Under the pieces are notes generated by a model, which was not told where the DNA came from, did no database searches, and saw only the letters and a list, made by a program, of their open reading frames with translations. DNA of 64,000 bases from Agelaius tricolor (lineage: Eukaryota; Chordata; Aves; Passeriformes; Icteridae), in contig JALJCS010000018.1 in NCBI GenBank assembly GCA_023055355.1, forward strand, positions 2,294,001-2,358,000, read 5' to 3'. The position numbers were made by a program, and so were the translations under genes. Every line of letters begins with the position of its first letter. The first letter of the stretch is position 1. Shown piece by piece: positions 35,146 through 47,300 of the stretch.

Positions 35146-35764
35146 GTGTCAGTTGGAATCAATTCCCCCAATGGATAACCCTGGGAATGCTGTTGTCTGA
35201 AGGCCACGCAGGGCAGTGTGGGCACAGCTCCCCAGGGATGTGTTCTGAGGTACATTCAGAGCACATTTTGGGACAAGCAGCCCCCAGCTGCTGCTGGCAG
35301 CTCCCATGGCAAATCCCACCCCTCCCTCCCCAAGCGTGGTTAAGCTAATGGATCTTGAAAGGAAATTTTAATAATCACTTTGTTAGCAGGGCTGAGGCAG
35401 CACGGCTTGTTCTCCAAAACTAGCTGGAACAGCTCGGCTAAAACTCATGAAAAACAGAAAGAGAAATCAACCTGAGGGAAACCCAGCATGGAAAATTGAA
35501 GCTGTGGTGCTGGAAAGCAGCTGAGGCGATAAGCCATGGGAAAGGAGCCTGTGCAGCACAAAATGTCAGCGCTGAGGCTGTGCAGGGCAGGATCCTCACT
35601 GCAGAGCTGCTCCAGAGGCACAGCCTGGCTGGAGCCAGGGAGCACATCCTGACCCCCTCCTCCTTTTCCTGCTGCCTCCTCCTGTGTGCCCGGCACACCC
35701 TGAGCACCAGGAGCCAGAGCTGTGCTGGCAACGGGAGCACCATCCAGGGAGGGGCTGGGAAAGG

Positions 35765-35975
35765 GGCTCAGATGGAGAAAAGGAGGTTCAGGGGACACTT
35801 TGTGGCTCTGCACAGCTCCCTGACACGAGAGGAAATCAGGAGCTGCTCCCAGGATGAGTGGGCTCCAGCTGCAGCAGGAGAGGTTCAAGCTGGACATCAG
35901 GGAACATTTCTTCCCAGAGGAATGGTCAGAGCTGTCCAGGGCAGTGGTGGAGTCACCCTGGAGGGATTTCAAAGC
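35765..35975 (+). mobile_element. CR1 LINE fragment, 5' part of a copy split by a solo LTR
   Basis: The plus-strand CR1 sequence includes gaaaaggaggttcaggggac, caagctggacatcagggaac and gtggtggagtcaccctggag, and is interrupted in the middle of the ...aaagcCATGTG segment. The copy resumes at 36358. Confidence 0.85.
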
Positions 35976-35981
35976 CATGTG
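35976..35981. repeat. Target-site duplication, left copy (CATGTG)
   Basis: Direct repeat at the left border of the solo LTR; the matching copy is at 36352-36357. Confidence 0.85.
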
Positions 35982-36351
35982 TGTAGCTATGATATTTTCT
36001 GAAAAATCTTTTCTATAAGATTTTTCCTCCTGAGAAGCTGAGAGGCCTCAGGAACAAAATGTAACCAATGGTTATCTGCTGCTGTGGAATGCAACAGGTG
36101 CATCTGGGATTGGGCTCATGGGGTTGTTTCTAATTAATGGCCAGTCACAGTCAGCTGGCTCGGAGTCTCTGTCGAGACACAAGCTTTTGTTATTTTTCTT
36201 TTTCTATTCTTCTGATGAAATCCTTTCTTCTATTCTTTTAGTATAGTTTTAATGTAATATATATCATAAAATAATAAATCAAGCCCTGTGAAACATGGAG
36301 TCAGATCCTCATCTCTCCCCTCATCCTCAGACCCCTGTGAACACTGTCTCA
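35982..36351 (+). mobile_element. Solo LTR, 370 bp, class II (ERVK-like) with 6-bp target duplication
   Basis: The element begins TGTAGCTATG and ends CACTGTCTCA, so it has TG...CA termini. It is flanked by direct repeats CATGTG at 35976-35981 and 36352-36357. Removing it and one repeat restores a continuous CR1. A 6-bp duplication is characteristic of class II (ERVK-like) retroviral integration. AATAAA lies at 36273-36278, about 75 bases before the end, after an AT-rich TATA-like stretch. No internal viral genes are present, so it is the product of LTR-LTR recombination. The sequence resembles LTRs common in songbirds; that is from memory. Confidence 0.88.
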
Positions 36352-36357
36352 CATGTG
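36352..36357. repeat. Target-site duplication, right copy (CATGTG)
   Basis: Direct repeat at the right border of the solo LTR; it is followed directly by the resumed CR1 sequence. Confidence 0.85.
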
Positions 36358-36461
36358 GATGTGGCACCTGGGGACAGGGGTTAGTGGTGGCCTTGGCACT
36401 GCTGGGGGAATGGTTGGACTTGATGATCTCAGATTTCCAACCTTAATTCCACGATTCTGTG
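36358..36461 (+). mobile_element. CR1 LINE 3' end, continuation after the solo LTR
   Basis: Continues gatgtggcacctggggacag, then ggttggacttgatgatctca and ttccaaccttaattccacga, ending at a single ATTCTGTG. Confidence 0.88.
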
Positions 36462-37763
36462 CAAAGGGTGGTCCTCTCCCACCCCCTGCTCCTGTCCTAA
36501 TCACACAAGCTAGTATTAACAGGCAATAATTGGATTAGTTTTCATTAATTTTCAGCACGGCCAGGCCTCTCACCTCACCTACAGCCACGGGGAGCACTCC
36601 AAGGAGCACCAGTTCATGCACACAGGGATTTGGGAATCCCAGCCTGGCTTTGTGAGTCCTCTCCAGTGTTTGCTCCTTGGTGGCTGCCTCTCATTGTTCC
36701 CGGGTATTAAAGCTCTTGTGTCAAGGAGAAAAGAAGTGGCGTTTGCATGTCTGCCTTTGAACAAAACCATTGTTCAGCTCCATCAACAATTTAATAATCC
36801 TTCCCTAGCAGGACAATGGATGGGGGGAAATGGTGGGTGCAGGGGGGCCGGGAGCCACAGAGCCAAGTGCTGTTCCTGGCCTTTGAAGTCAGGGAGGTGT
36901 TTAAGTGACAAAAAACCCACAAGTTTATGAAAAGGGCTCCTCTCAAGGAGGGGATCTGCAAACAAAGGGAACCGAGACCACTCGGAGGGAAGCAGAGCAG
37001 GGAGAAGGAAGAGCCCTTGGAAGAGAGTCAAGCCAAACCCCAAGGAAACCAGAGGAAATGACAGTGTGGATTTGCATGTGGACGCTTTGTTTCCTTGCCA
37101 CGGATCTTTCCTGGGCTGCTTCCGAGGCAAGGGAGCACCCTCGGATCCCTGCAGCTCCTTCAGAGCCTGTCCTGAGCCTGTCCTGCAGACGCCCAGGGGG
37201 AAGGGGCAGATCCCTGCCGGTTTTTGGTGGCTGTGGGAAGGATCAGGGGACGGGCACTCAGTGCAGGGTGAGGCTCTTGGGCTGTGCTGTCCCTGCTGGA
37301 GGCACACACAGCCCTGGACCCCAAACCCAGCCCTGGGGAACCAAACCCACCTGAAATCCAACGCACAGCACTCCTGGGAGCATTGGAGCAGGGATACGGC
37401 CAGGGAACCCTGCGGCAAGGATCCCACATCAAATGGGGCCGTTTCTCTGCCGATTGCTCTGAGATCCAGAGCCCCAACCCCTGGGCTGCCCAGCCCCTTT
37501 CTCTGCAGTGCAGCCGTGCCACAAAGCAGCTGAAAACGCTCCTTATTGACGCCTCCAACGCCCACAGACTGCGAGGCTGAAAATCTGCAGTGGGAGCACC
37601 ACGGGGAGAGGGTTTGTGGCTGGCACGTGGCAGGAGCAGCAGCGGTCACATCCTCCTGTGGTGCAGGCAAAATTCACCCCAAGGAATCAACCCCGGGGCT
37701 TGAATTGCAGCATTTGCCCTCCTGCTGTGATTCCCCACCAAGCACTGAAAGGATCTGCTGCCC

Positions 37764-37935
37764 TAATGGCCAGGATTGGGGAGAAATCCCCTTCTCAAAT
37801 GGCCAGGATTGGGGAGAAATCCCCTTCTCAAAATGGTCAGGATAAGGGAGAAATCCCCTTCTCAAAATGGCCCGGACTGGGGAGAAATCCCCTTCTCAAA
37901 ATGGCCAGGATTGGGGAGAAATCCCCTTCTCCTGG
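37764..37935. repeat. 33-34-bp minisatellite, 5 copies
   Basis: Units TGGCCAGGATTGGGGAGAAA then TCCCCTTCTCAAA, with minor changes (GGTCAGGATAAGGG, GGCCCGGACTGGG). Each unit also has a GGGGA...TCCCC short inverted repeat. Confidence 0.94.
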
Positions 37936-38849
37936 AAAAGCAGGAGGGATCAGGATCAAAGCATCCAGCTGAAGGAGCAAACACGGGATATGGGGATGTT
38001 TAGGAACAGGGCAGCCTGGGGATGGCTCATTTGGGAAAAAACCCTGATCCTGATGAATTTTGCTGTGCCCTGTGTTTGTTTTTAGGATGGCAGCAAGAAG
38101 CCCTTGCGGGAAAGCAGGGAAAAGACAGAAAATCGCTTCCAATAGGGAATATCAACCTCCAGCTACCCCTGGGTGCTGCAGTTTACAGGCTGCTGGAGGA
38201 GAGATGCAATAAAGTTTGCACCACTCGAGGGAGGCCTGCCAGAGGCAGTCCTAAAGGCTGCCATGAATAAAACACGCTTTAAAGAGCCAGCGAGGATTAC
38301 AAAATCCTGAAACCCAGGCGGGACAAGCGGGATGCATCATCCCCCCCGCGTCAGAGGGAGATGTGCTCAGAGCACAGCACCAGGGAGGATGAGCATGAGA
38401 AGATTTGGGTTTCACAATCCAACAGAGATGGATGAAAATTTCCAGAATCGGTCCACGGGCATAATTTTTTGCAGTTATTTTTCCAAAGGGAGGAGACGGC
38501 AAGAGCAGGTCTGCTCCTCATGCGAGGGAAAATCCGTGTGCGGCAGGCATGGAGCAAAGCAGCGTCTGTGCCCAGGTACAGAGCTCCGAGGGAGCCGCGA
38601 TTGGAGAGGTCCCGGCCAGCAATTGACCCTTTGAAGGAAGCCGTACATCATCATTAAAGAGCTCCACATCCCGGGGGGCCCGGAGGCGAAACAACCCCGG
38701 CGCTGCTGCGCCGGTGTGGGAGCAAACAGGGCTCAGGGAATGACAAATGGAATGCGCGGGGGTGGCAGGGTTTACCTGCGGCCCCAGCACGGGAAGGGCT
38801 CGGGATCTGCTCCTCAGGGAAGCTGATAGGGGAACAATAGCCTGCAAGT

Positions 38850-39240
38850 GGCATTGTTTGCAGGAAAGGCGAGATATTTGCCTTTTCTCACTGATGTTGC
38901 TGCATCTCTGTGGGGGCCCCTTCCTGTGTGGCTTATAAGCAGCAAGACGCCAGACGTGGAATACAAAAATTCCTTTGGCTTTGATTCGTTTTCTTTCTGG
39001 ATAGAGTCAGCTTTACTTTTGTCAAGATCCCTGTTGTCTGGGTAATTTCATCTAGAGATCCTCAAGGAGCAGAGATCTCCACATCACTCCGAGTTTAATA
39101 TCTCAGTTTGAGCTGGCATATATTCCAGCAATAATTTATACAGCTGAAGAAGGGGAAAAAAAAATAAAAGATTACTTCTGTCTAATTGGCATTACACTAA
39201 TTACCAGCAAAATACATCAGGCAAATATCACATCTCCTCA
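38850..39240. promoter_or_regulatory. Unique AT-rich intronic stretch, candidate conserved noncoding element
   Basis: Non-repetitive sequence that is markedly more AT-rich than its surroundings, with homeodomain-core motifs TCTAATTGG and CTAATTACC close together around 39181-39205 and CAATAATTTATAC just before. It contains no open frame of note. Such islands in large developmental-gene introns are often enhancers, but conservation cannot be seen from one sequence. Confidence 0.35.
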
Positions 39241-41764
39241 CTCTCTGTCATTTTGCATTCCCTGCTCCATTTTCTCTTTCCTCGGCAGCGATAAAACAAC
39301 ACGACAGCCATTCCAACATCCCTGAGCAGGGAGCACATCCTGACCCCCTCTCCTCCTCCTGCTGCTGCCTCCTTGTTCCCTCACGTCCAGGCAGGTTGTA
39401 CTAACCCAGACACACGCAGCTGACTGAGAACTGCTGTTCCCAGGAACCTGTGCATTCCAGCACCCTGCTCTTCCCTGCTGCATCCCTTCCCCAGCCTCTC
39501 CCATGCTCCTTGTCCAGAGGGTTCATCCCTGGAGGAACATTTTACACCTGAGTGATACAGAACACAGACTACAGGAGAGTCACAGGTTTCACCCATGGGC
39601 CACCTGAGCTGATTTCTTCCTGATTCACAGCATCCCTGCCAGTCTCCCCCACATTGTTGGGAAAATGATGTTATTTTAGCCCAACAGCAGTCTCACACCA
39701 GAGCAAAGGTGCCAAGGGTAAATCCAAGCATGTCCAAGAGCTACCATGAGCAGAGTCCTCATCATCCAGCTCATTCTGACGTGAGCTCCCTGCCAGACAA
39801 GAGCCCTGGAACAGAGCACTTTGGAGGGATCCTTCCCTGTTCTTGTCCCCCAAGCCCAGGAATGAGGTCTGGATGTTTGTTTTTGGGGATACAGCCCTGG
39901 AAGGAGCATCCAGGTAGGGCTTGGTGTCCATAGCGCCCTGGGAGGTTCCACGCTCCCACCAGTGAGGTTCAGCCCTCAGGACTGAGGCTGAAATGCCTCA
40001 CAGGGATTATTTGGGAGCCTCGTACCCCATTCAGAGGCACAACCTCCTCTCCACCCCACTGGGGACAACACACACACACAATGTCCCTGCGTGTCTCTGC
40101 TGGGAAAATGAAGCCTTACAACCATCAACACACAAATTCCCCCATTCCTGCTCATTGGAAGCTTCTTGTCCTGCTCAGAGGAGCTGGAAAGGGAGCCCAG
40201 CTCAAGCCACACTGGCCAGGGAACAAGGACCAAGCCCCACGTGGCCTCTGTTGTGTTCCTGAGCAAAGCGTGGCCGGGAAATGAGCCCTGGATGCTGGCA
40301 GGGAACGGAGCCCTCGGGAAGGAGAGGCAAACGCAGGGGCTGCCACGGTTTGATAACCTCTGAGGCACAGCAGCCTGGCCCTGGATGGCTCAGCACATCC
40401 ATGACTAATGGCAGATTTATGGAGTGTCCTCTCCACCGGGGAAGCAGAGTGCCAGCGTTCCAGCCACTTAACGGAGGGGACTTCAAACCAGGATGGATGA
40501 GAGCCCGTGGGAAGGAGACAGGAAGAGAGATTCTTTAATGGTGACAGCACAAAGGAGCAAATCCCAGGGAAGAGCCAACAACTGAGACTGACACCTGACC
40601 TGTCTCAACAGCAAAGCTCCCATTGATTTCACCAGGGACAGGGATGAATCCCTTATCCTCTATCTCCTGCCGGCGAGAGGGATTTTCCATGTGAGGGATC
40701 CACACCTGACCGATCCTTCAAACTCAGCCACCTGCTATTTTTATGAGAAAGAAGCTGCGGTGTGGAGTCCACGAGAAGCTCAAATGGGAGAGTTTGTAAG
40801 CTCCTCTGGCATTAAGTTTAAATCCCACGCTAATGCAGGTCCCTTGCACGGGCAGAGGCACTGCCAGGCAGGTTTATGGAGACATTCCGGAGCATTGGGA
40901 GGCAGATAAAGGGGAATAACTGCGGTAGATCACACAGGAGCTGGAAATGGCACGTCAAATTACTTCAAAAGGAGCTTTCTAAGGAAGCAGGTCTTTGAAA
41001 ACAACAAATAGTCTGGGGCTGCTGAGGGATCCTGCCTGTCTGTTGCTTTTACACTCGGTGGCTTTTTCTGGTTTAGACGTGTTCTAAAGCTGAATGCCAA
41101 GCTCAGAATCCCTGCCTCCCGCAGAATCCCGGCTTCCTGCAACTTCAGCTCTTTGTGGAGCCACAGAGCAGGCAGGGTGGGAAAACTGCTCTGTCTGGAG
41201 GGCAAAAATGGCCAAAAAAATGTGACCCAGCAAAACCTCAGCCTGGTCACTCCCCTGTCCAGCTGACCATGGAGCTGTGCTGGGACAGCAGCATGGCCCA
41301 GGGACAGGGGTGAGCCAACCAGGAGGGACAGGAGGGACCTGCCTATTCTGCTCCCAAAACACACAGAGTGTTGTGGCTCTATTCTCTGTAGGAGAACTCA
41401 TCATTCCCATTCCTGGCTGTCCCCCACCTGTCCGAAGAAATGGCAGCAAGTCCCAAGTTCAAGCGTGCATTTTAAAATGGGCTGGGAAACACAAAAGAAG
41501 AGCCTGAAGCAGCTTCACCCAACCCCTCACTCCAAGGAAATGTCCTCCCTGGAGAGGAACGTGGGACAAGCAAAGAAGGGCCCCACCCTCCCATTCCCAT
41601 TGCAGATCTAATTTGGAAAACTCTTCCTGGAGCCGGGTTTAACGAACCCGAGCTGAAGACATGAATAGTTGGAGGCTGACGTAAACTATTTTTGGAAAAT
41701 CGACTTTCTACCAAAGAAGGGATGTTGAGATTTGGCCCAGAGATAAGAATAGCTGTGCATGACC

Positions 41765-41796
41765 ATTTGCATGGGCATTTGCATTGGAATTTGCAA
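41765..41796 (+). promoter_or_regulatory. Three octamer-like (ATTTGCAT) motifs at 12-bp spacing
   Basis: ATTTGCAT occurs at 41765-41772 and 41777-41784, and ATTTGCAA at 41789-41796. The octamer is the known POU-domain (Oct) binding site. Starts are exactly 12 bases apart, so this may be a regulatory cluster or a short tandem duplication. Confidence 0.45.
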
Positions 41797-44014
41797 CCAT
41801 TGCCAGGGAAAAGGAAAATGCCAAGTCCTGTGTGGGTTGGGTTCCTGTTTTAATGTCACTAGGGCCATGTTCTGCCAGGTGAGGACCTCTTCCCAGGCCT
41901 GCTGAGGTGGAATGTGATGGAAAACATTCCTGCCTTGGACTGGAGGGGTTCCATGACACAGTTTGGCCTCTCTTGTTGGGAAGATGGGAAATCCTCCCTT
42001 CCCTGGGGCAGAAGAAGGCGCCTTCCCTCAGCGGGTTCATTTATAATTCTTAGCTAAAACCTTCCACATTCCCATCTGTGTGTAGCTGATTCCCCTAAGG
42101 AAAGTCTCAAAGTTTGCCATGGAGCTGACCAAGCCCAAGAGTGGTTCCAAGGAGCGGGGTGAGGTTGGGGTCAGCAGCTCCCAGCTGGTCCCCGGGCCTG
42201 GGGTCTCTGCAGGATTGCCCAGAAAATCCACACAACGAGGGCAGGGTCACCTCCCCATGCACAGGGACAGGAGCATCCTGGGGAGGGCTTCCAGAGGGAA
42301 AGAGGAATAAAGATTAGGAGAAATGATAGAATTTTCTCCACCCAGTAAATTCAGAGCAGGAGGAATGTGATGGACATAACACAAGTGAGAGGGCATTCGT
42401 GGATTTCCACCGGTTTGCCACAGACAGCAAGGGAATGGAAGAGATCCCAGCCCAGCCCAGGATGGGAAGGACCAGCAAGAAACTCCCAAAATCCAACCCT
42501 GAACGCAGCAGGCACACACAGAGCCATGGGGACCTGGAGATGCTCCAAGAGAAGGCACCTTCCCACTGAAATGCGGAGTTTTTGTCTCTTGGGCGTTGAC
42601 TCCGAGTGACTGCACTGCCTGGACCTTTCACAATCACACCACGTGGGCTCAGGGACAGAAAAGGGGGGAAAAAAGCAACCAGAATCCAACAGGGAAATTT
42701 GGGTTCTACAAATAACTCCTCTAAAGATGTCCAGGATCCACCAAGGATCTTTGGAGAATTCGAGGACAGCCTTATGTGTGTGCTAGCACATAATCCTGGG
42801 AGGCAGGAGAGGCAGATAAATTATTGCAGCTATTTTGGACAACGTCTGAAGCGAGGAGCAGCCTTCTTAGAAGGTCTTGAGAGGATTAAAGGCAGTGTCT
42901 GGGAGCAATGTGCTTGCTCCTGGGGCAGGGGAACAGTGTCCCCTGTTTACCCCAGGCTGCTGGGGACAATTAAGGAAGGTCACCTGGCTGGCTGGCAGGA
43001 CAAGCGCCCTGCCCTGAGCAGCTCTGGCGTCAGAGTCTGCCCAGACACAGCCACTGGAAAACATGGAAAATAAGGAAATAGGGCTGGAATTACAGCTCAG
43101 GCAGAAATGTTGAAACTGGGATGGGGTAATCCAGGGCCATTTGCAATCTGCTGGATGTTGTCTGTCCTGATAAAAATCTTTTCCCAGCCCTGATTAAGCA
43201 AACCAGGAGCCGGTTTTGGGGATGAACCAACATTAAGTGTGGAAAGGAGAGAAGCTCCCAATTTCTTCTGCAGAAGAAGAGGATCACTGAGGGATCCAGA
43301 AAGAATTTTCAGAGATAGATGATGAGCAAAACACGGTCACAAAGAATGTGGACACCCTAAACCCGGGCAGCAGTGGGAGCTGCTGGTCAGGACAAAAGGA
43401 ATTCCAGCCCTGAAGTGTTAAAAAGGGTGAAGATCAGTAACAAAAACCCCAAACCCACAATGTCTCAGCTGGAGAGGAGTCCAAGCAGCAGCCAGGCCTG
43501 AGCCCAGCTGGGCAGATGTGTGACCTGCTGGATTCCAGTCAGCAAAGACCAGGAATGGCACAGATCTGAGTGGGATCCCACATCCCAGACAAAGCCCACT
43601 CCAAAGCATCCCTCAGCCTCTGCAACAAAGCAGAAGTGCTGCATGGTACATTTGAAAAAAAACAAAAAAACAACTCCACAGACTGCAAATGTGCCTGGAA
43701 CTCTTTCTGCAAGACAAAAGGGACATTTAGAGATAATGTAGGAAAAAGAGAATAGATTTTAAGATCTAGAGGAGTCTCTGTGCCAGGGAAGGAGACAGAA
43801 TGTAATTTTTTTGTCCCATCTGTTGGCTGCAAGGAATTGAACAACAATCACAGTGAGAACCTTAAAAAGCAGCTCATGACTGGCACTAAAGCAGAGGCAG
43901 GAGGCAGTGACTGCCCAGGGCTGCAAATCCATCCTTGTGGTGAGCAGGAAAAGAGAATGGTCGGCTCAGGAGTACTCTGAGCCATCCACCTTCTCAAGGA
44001 GCACAAAACTGGGG

Positions 44015-44345
44015 GTGCTCAGCATGGAGAAAACTCCAGGAAGAGCTCAGAGCCCTTCCAGGGCCTTCCAGGAGAGCTGGAGAGGGACTGGGGACAGGGG
44101 ATGGAGGGACAGGACACAGAGGGCAGGGATGGACGGGATATTGGGAATCAGGAATTGTTCCCTGTGAGGGTGGGCAGGCCCTGGCACAGGGTGCCCAGAG
44201 CAGCTGGGGCTGCCCCTGGATCCCTGGCAGTGCCCAGGGCCAGGCTGGAGCAATCTGGGATAGGGAAAGGTGTCCTTGCCCATGGCAGGGGGTGGGACTG
44301 GATGGGCTTTAAGGTCCTTTCCAAGCCAAACCATTCCACAATTCC
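44015..44345 (+). mobile_element. CR1 LINE 3' end fragment (about 330 bp)
   Basis: The plus strand shows ctcagcatggagaaaactcc, then ctggagagggactggggaca, ggtgcccagagcagctgggg, cttgcccatggcagggggtg and gtcctttccaagccaaacca, in the normal CR1 order, ending CCACAATTCC. Confidence 0.88.
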
Positions 44346-47300
44346 TGGCACTGCAGGGTGCACACACAGCCAGGTGCAGCCACGTTTCCATGCCATGGTG
44401 ACACTGTGAACACAAACACTCCCAGACACATCATCCCTGCACCTGGCGCTGCTGTGGATGTCACCAAGTGCTGCTGGGGGGCTGTGGGACATCACCTGGA
44501 CACATCCAGCCCACCAAAAGCTTGAGGGCAAATTGGAGACCATGCAGAGAGGAAAATGAGCCGGAGGAACGGAAGGCTTGAACTATAATCAGAAATTAGC
44601 AAAGAGGAGGAGGGAAACTTCTCCCCAGGCTGCCTCTGCAAGGGTTGCCAAAAAGCACCACACACATCCAAGATGTGCCAGATGTTGCTGCTGCCCAGGA
44701 ATGAGGCTGCAGGTCTGTGGTGGTGGCAGGAGCAGATGGCAATGGCTGGGAGGAGCGCGAGGAAGGGTGGGAGGAAGGAAGAGACACCCAGCTGCCAAAA
44801 TCCCTTGCCTTGGCTCTGCTCACAGGGAGGGACTTGACTCAGTTTTCTTTCACAGAGATCTTTAAATGTTGAGTTGCCTGAATGGGATCTCCGAGTACGC
44901 ACCAGGAGAGGGAATTCTGGGGAATTGTGGGACTCAGTGGGAAGAAATGGGAGGAGCTGAAGCAGAGTTTAAGTGTAAACTGGTGAAACTGGGGGCAGAG
45001 AGGACCTTCCACTGGGAGGGCTCACCTGGGGTCTCACACACTGGGCTAACCAAGTGGGAAATTCCTAAAGGGATGCTCCCAGCAGAATCACAGGCTGGGA
45101 TTTCATGGCTGTGCCACACACAGATAAAGACAAGCTGCTCTTTCTTCCTTTGCAAAGCATCCCTCTAAATCTTCCCTGAAACAAAGCAAAAACTGGACTG
45201 GGGGGCTTTTATTGAGCCCAGCAGCCAAACCTGGGAAGTGGAATCTCCATCCATCCACTCCAGCTGTGCTGAGGTGTTGGGAGGGGCCCGGACAGCACCA
45301 GGAAAAGGCTGGGCTTAGCAAAGCCTGAACCAGGCAGGAGAGCTTCAAACCAGCTCTGCACAAAGTCCCAAAGCCAAGCTCTGCTCCCACCTCAGATGTC
45401 AGCAGCAGCCTGGGCTCTGGTATCTGGGAGCAGCTGGATTCCTGCCTTGTGCCTCTGGAACACCAGGATCCCAGCAGAGAGAGGGAGGAGCTGCCAGCTC
45501 ATCCAGGGTCACCCAGAGCGAGCAGCCACCTCCGAAAAATGCAAATTGCAATTTTCTATTTCATTCCCCACCTATGGCGGAGTTGCTTCCCTGGAACTGT
45601 GAGGATAAACTCATGAACATCTGGGAAGTGCAGATCCTACGGAACAGAGAGTGTTGGGAAAGCTCATGAGGTGGTTGTAAATTCCATACTCGGAGCACAG
45701 TTGTAACTGCATGCATTGAAAATGGCATGGGGTCCTCACTTTAAATAACAGCCATAAAACAGATTTTGGGGGTGGAAAAACACGAATCAGGAATGCTTCA
45801 TCCAATAAAACACAATCTCAGATACATTTGCACCACACAGGGAGAGAGGGAAAACAAGCTCCGTGTAACAATTCCTAAATTTCTCATATTTGGTCCTGAA
45901 ATCCTGTGAAATTCCCTCGATGGCTGCTGGAGAGTGAGGGCACTGTCCCCATCCAAGCCCTCCGTGCGTTATGGCAGGGCAGAGCCTCCATGGAGCACCA
46001 GCATTCCCAGGCTCCTTCCAGCCAAAGCAAATCTGGGATCCGGGGGGAACAGATGTCTTTGGGAAAAGCACCGGGTGGCCAAGTGGGAGCCTGAGCTTCA
46101 TTCCCAGCTGAGCAGGCCCCACCAAGGTGGGGAACAGCACAGGGAAATGTTGGGGAGGAAACAGTGGGCAGAGAGGGAAAATAGCAGGGATGACAAACGC
46201 CTGGGATGACTGAGGAGCTGCCACGTCAGTGCCAAGCTCCTGGAGAAGCCTTCACCAGAACCAGCGTAATTCCTCCTGCAAAGGGCCTGGCTCAGCCCCT
46301 GCAATACAGCATTTTACTGCAGTCTGCACAGCAGAAAGGGTCCAAAAAAGGAGGACACTGAGATGTGTGTTAATCAAGTGAAGAACCATCTACAAAGAAA
46401 AGGCATGGATCTGTCTTCCAGTTGAAACGCTATAAATAGCCTTGCATACTTGCTTATCAGATTGGTTCGGCTGCAGGGATAATCTCCTGGAGAAAGCAAT
46501 GGAAGCCCTGTTATGTTGGATATTTATAACCAGATGAAAGCTGAGAAAATGCACAGTGGTGTCAGCCTGGTGCTCGTGCCGCGGGATGGGGGTGCGGCAT
46601 CCAGCGCGGCTCCGTGGTTTAACAGAAGGTCAGGAACAGCTCAGTCTGCCCAGCTCCCCAAAAACCCAACATCCGACCTCTCTGAGGGGCTGGGGATGCC
46701 CATGGAGCCAAGGCAAGGACATGGTGGGACAGTCCCCAAAAGGCTGTGATGGTCCCACATCACTGGAGAGCCTTTGCAGGAAACAAGTCATGATCCTTCT
46801 CGGGACTAACAAGGTCTGGCTGGAGGCACAGATGTGGATGTGCCACACCCCGGGCAGGGCACGGAGCAAACACAACTCTGCTGAGCTGCTCTAACACCCC
46901 AGTGCCTCCTCATCCCCAAATGGCCTGTCCCAGTGCCAGGATGCCCTCACAGTCTGCTTAGAGGATCACGACCCTGAGCCCAGCTCCTCAGGTCCCCCCT
47001 GAACGGCTGTGCCAGATTATCTGCAGAGCACCAGCACCAGCTCGGGATAATACTGGGGGATTCCAAGAGCCTTGAGCTGCCATGGCCTCTGCACCCAACA
47101 CAGGATGTCCTCCAGCACCAGGACAGATGCTGGAGCCCCTGGAGCCTGATTCCCAACCACTGCCATGGAAGGGAGCCAAGGCAGGACGTTCTGGGGGATG
47201 GAGAGCGGAGCAGGGCTGTGGTTATTCCTGGGAGCCTCCACAGGGTCTGTACCACACCAGGATCTGGTGGTGGCTGGGTGTGGGGTGATTCCTGCTCTCC

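Noticed and set aside
35438..36002. Open frames of 101-177 codons near 35.5-36.0 kb
   Set aside because: They overlap a CR1 insertion and the LTR border and show no protein similarity.
37764..37935. CRISPR-like array (regular ~33-bp repeats with short palindromes)
   Set aside because: The repeats are directly adjacent with no unique spacers, and the window is vertebrate.
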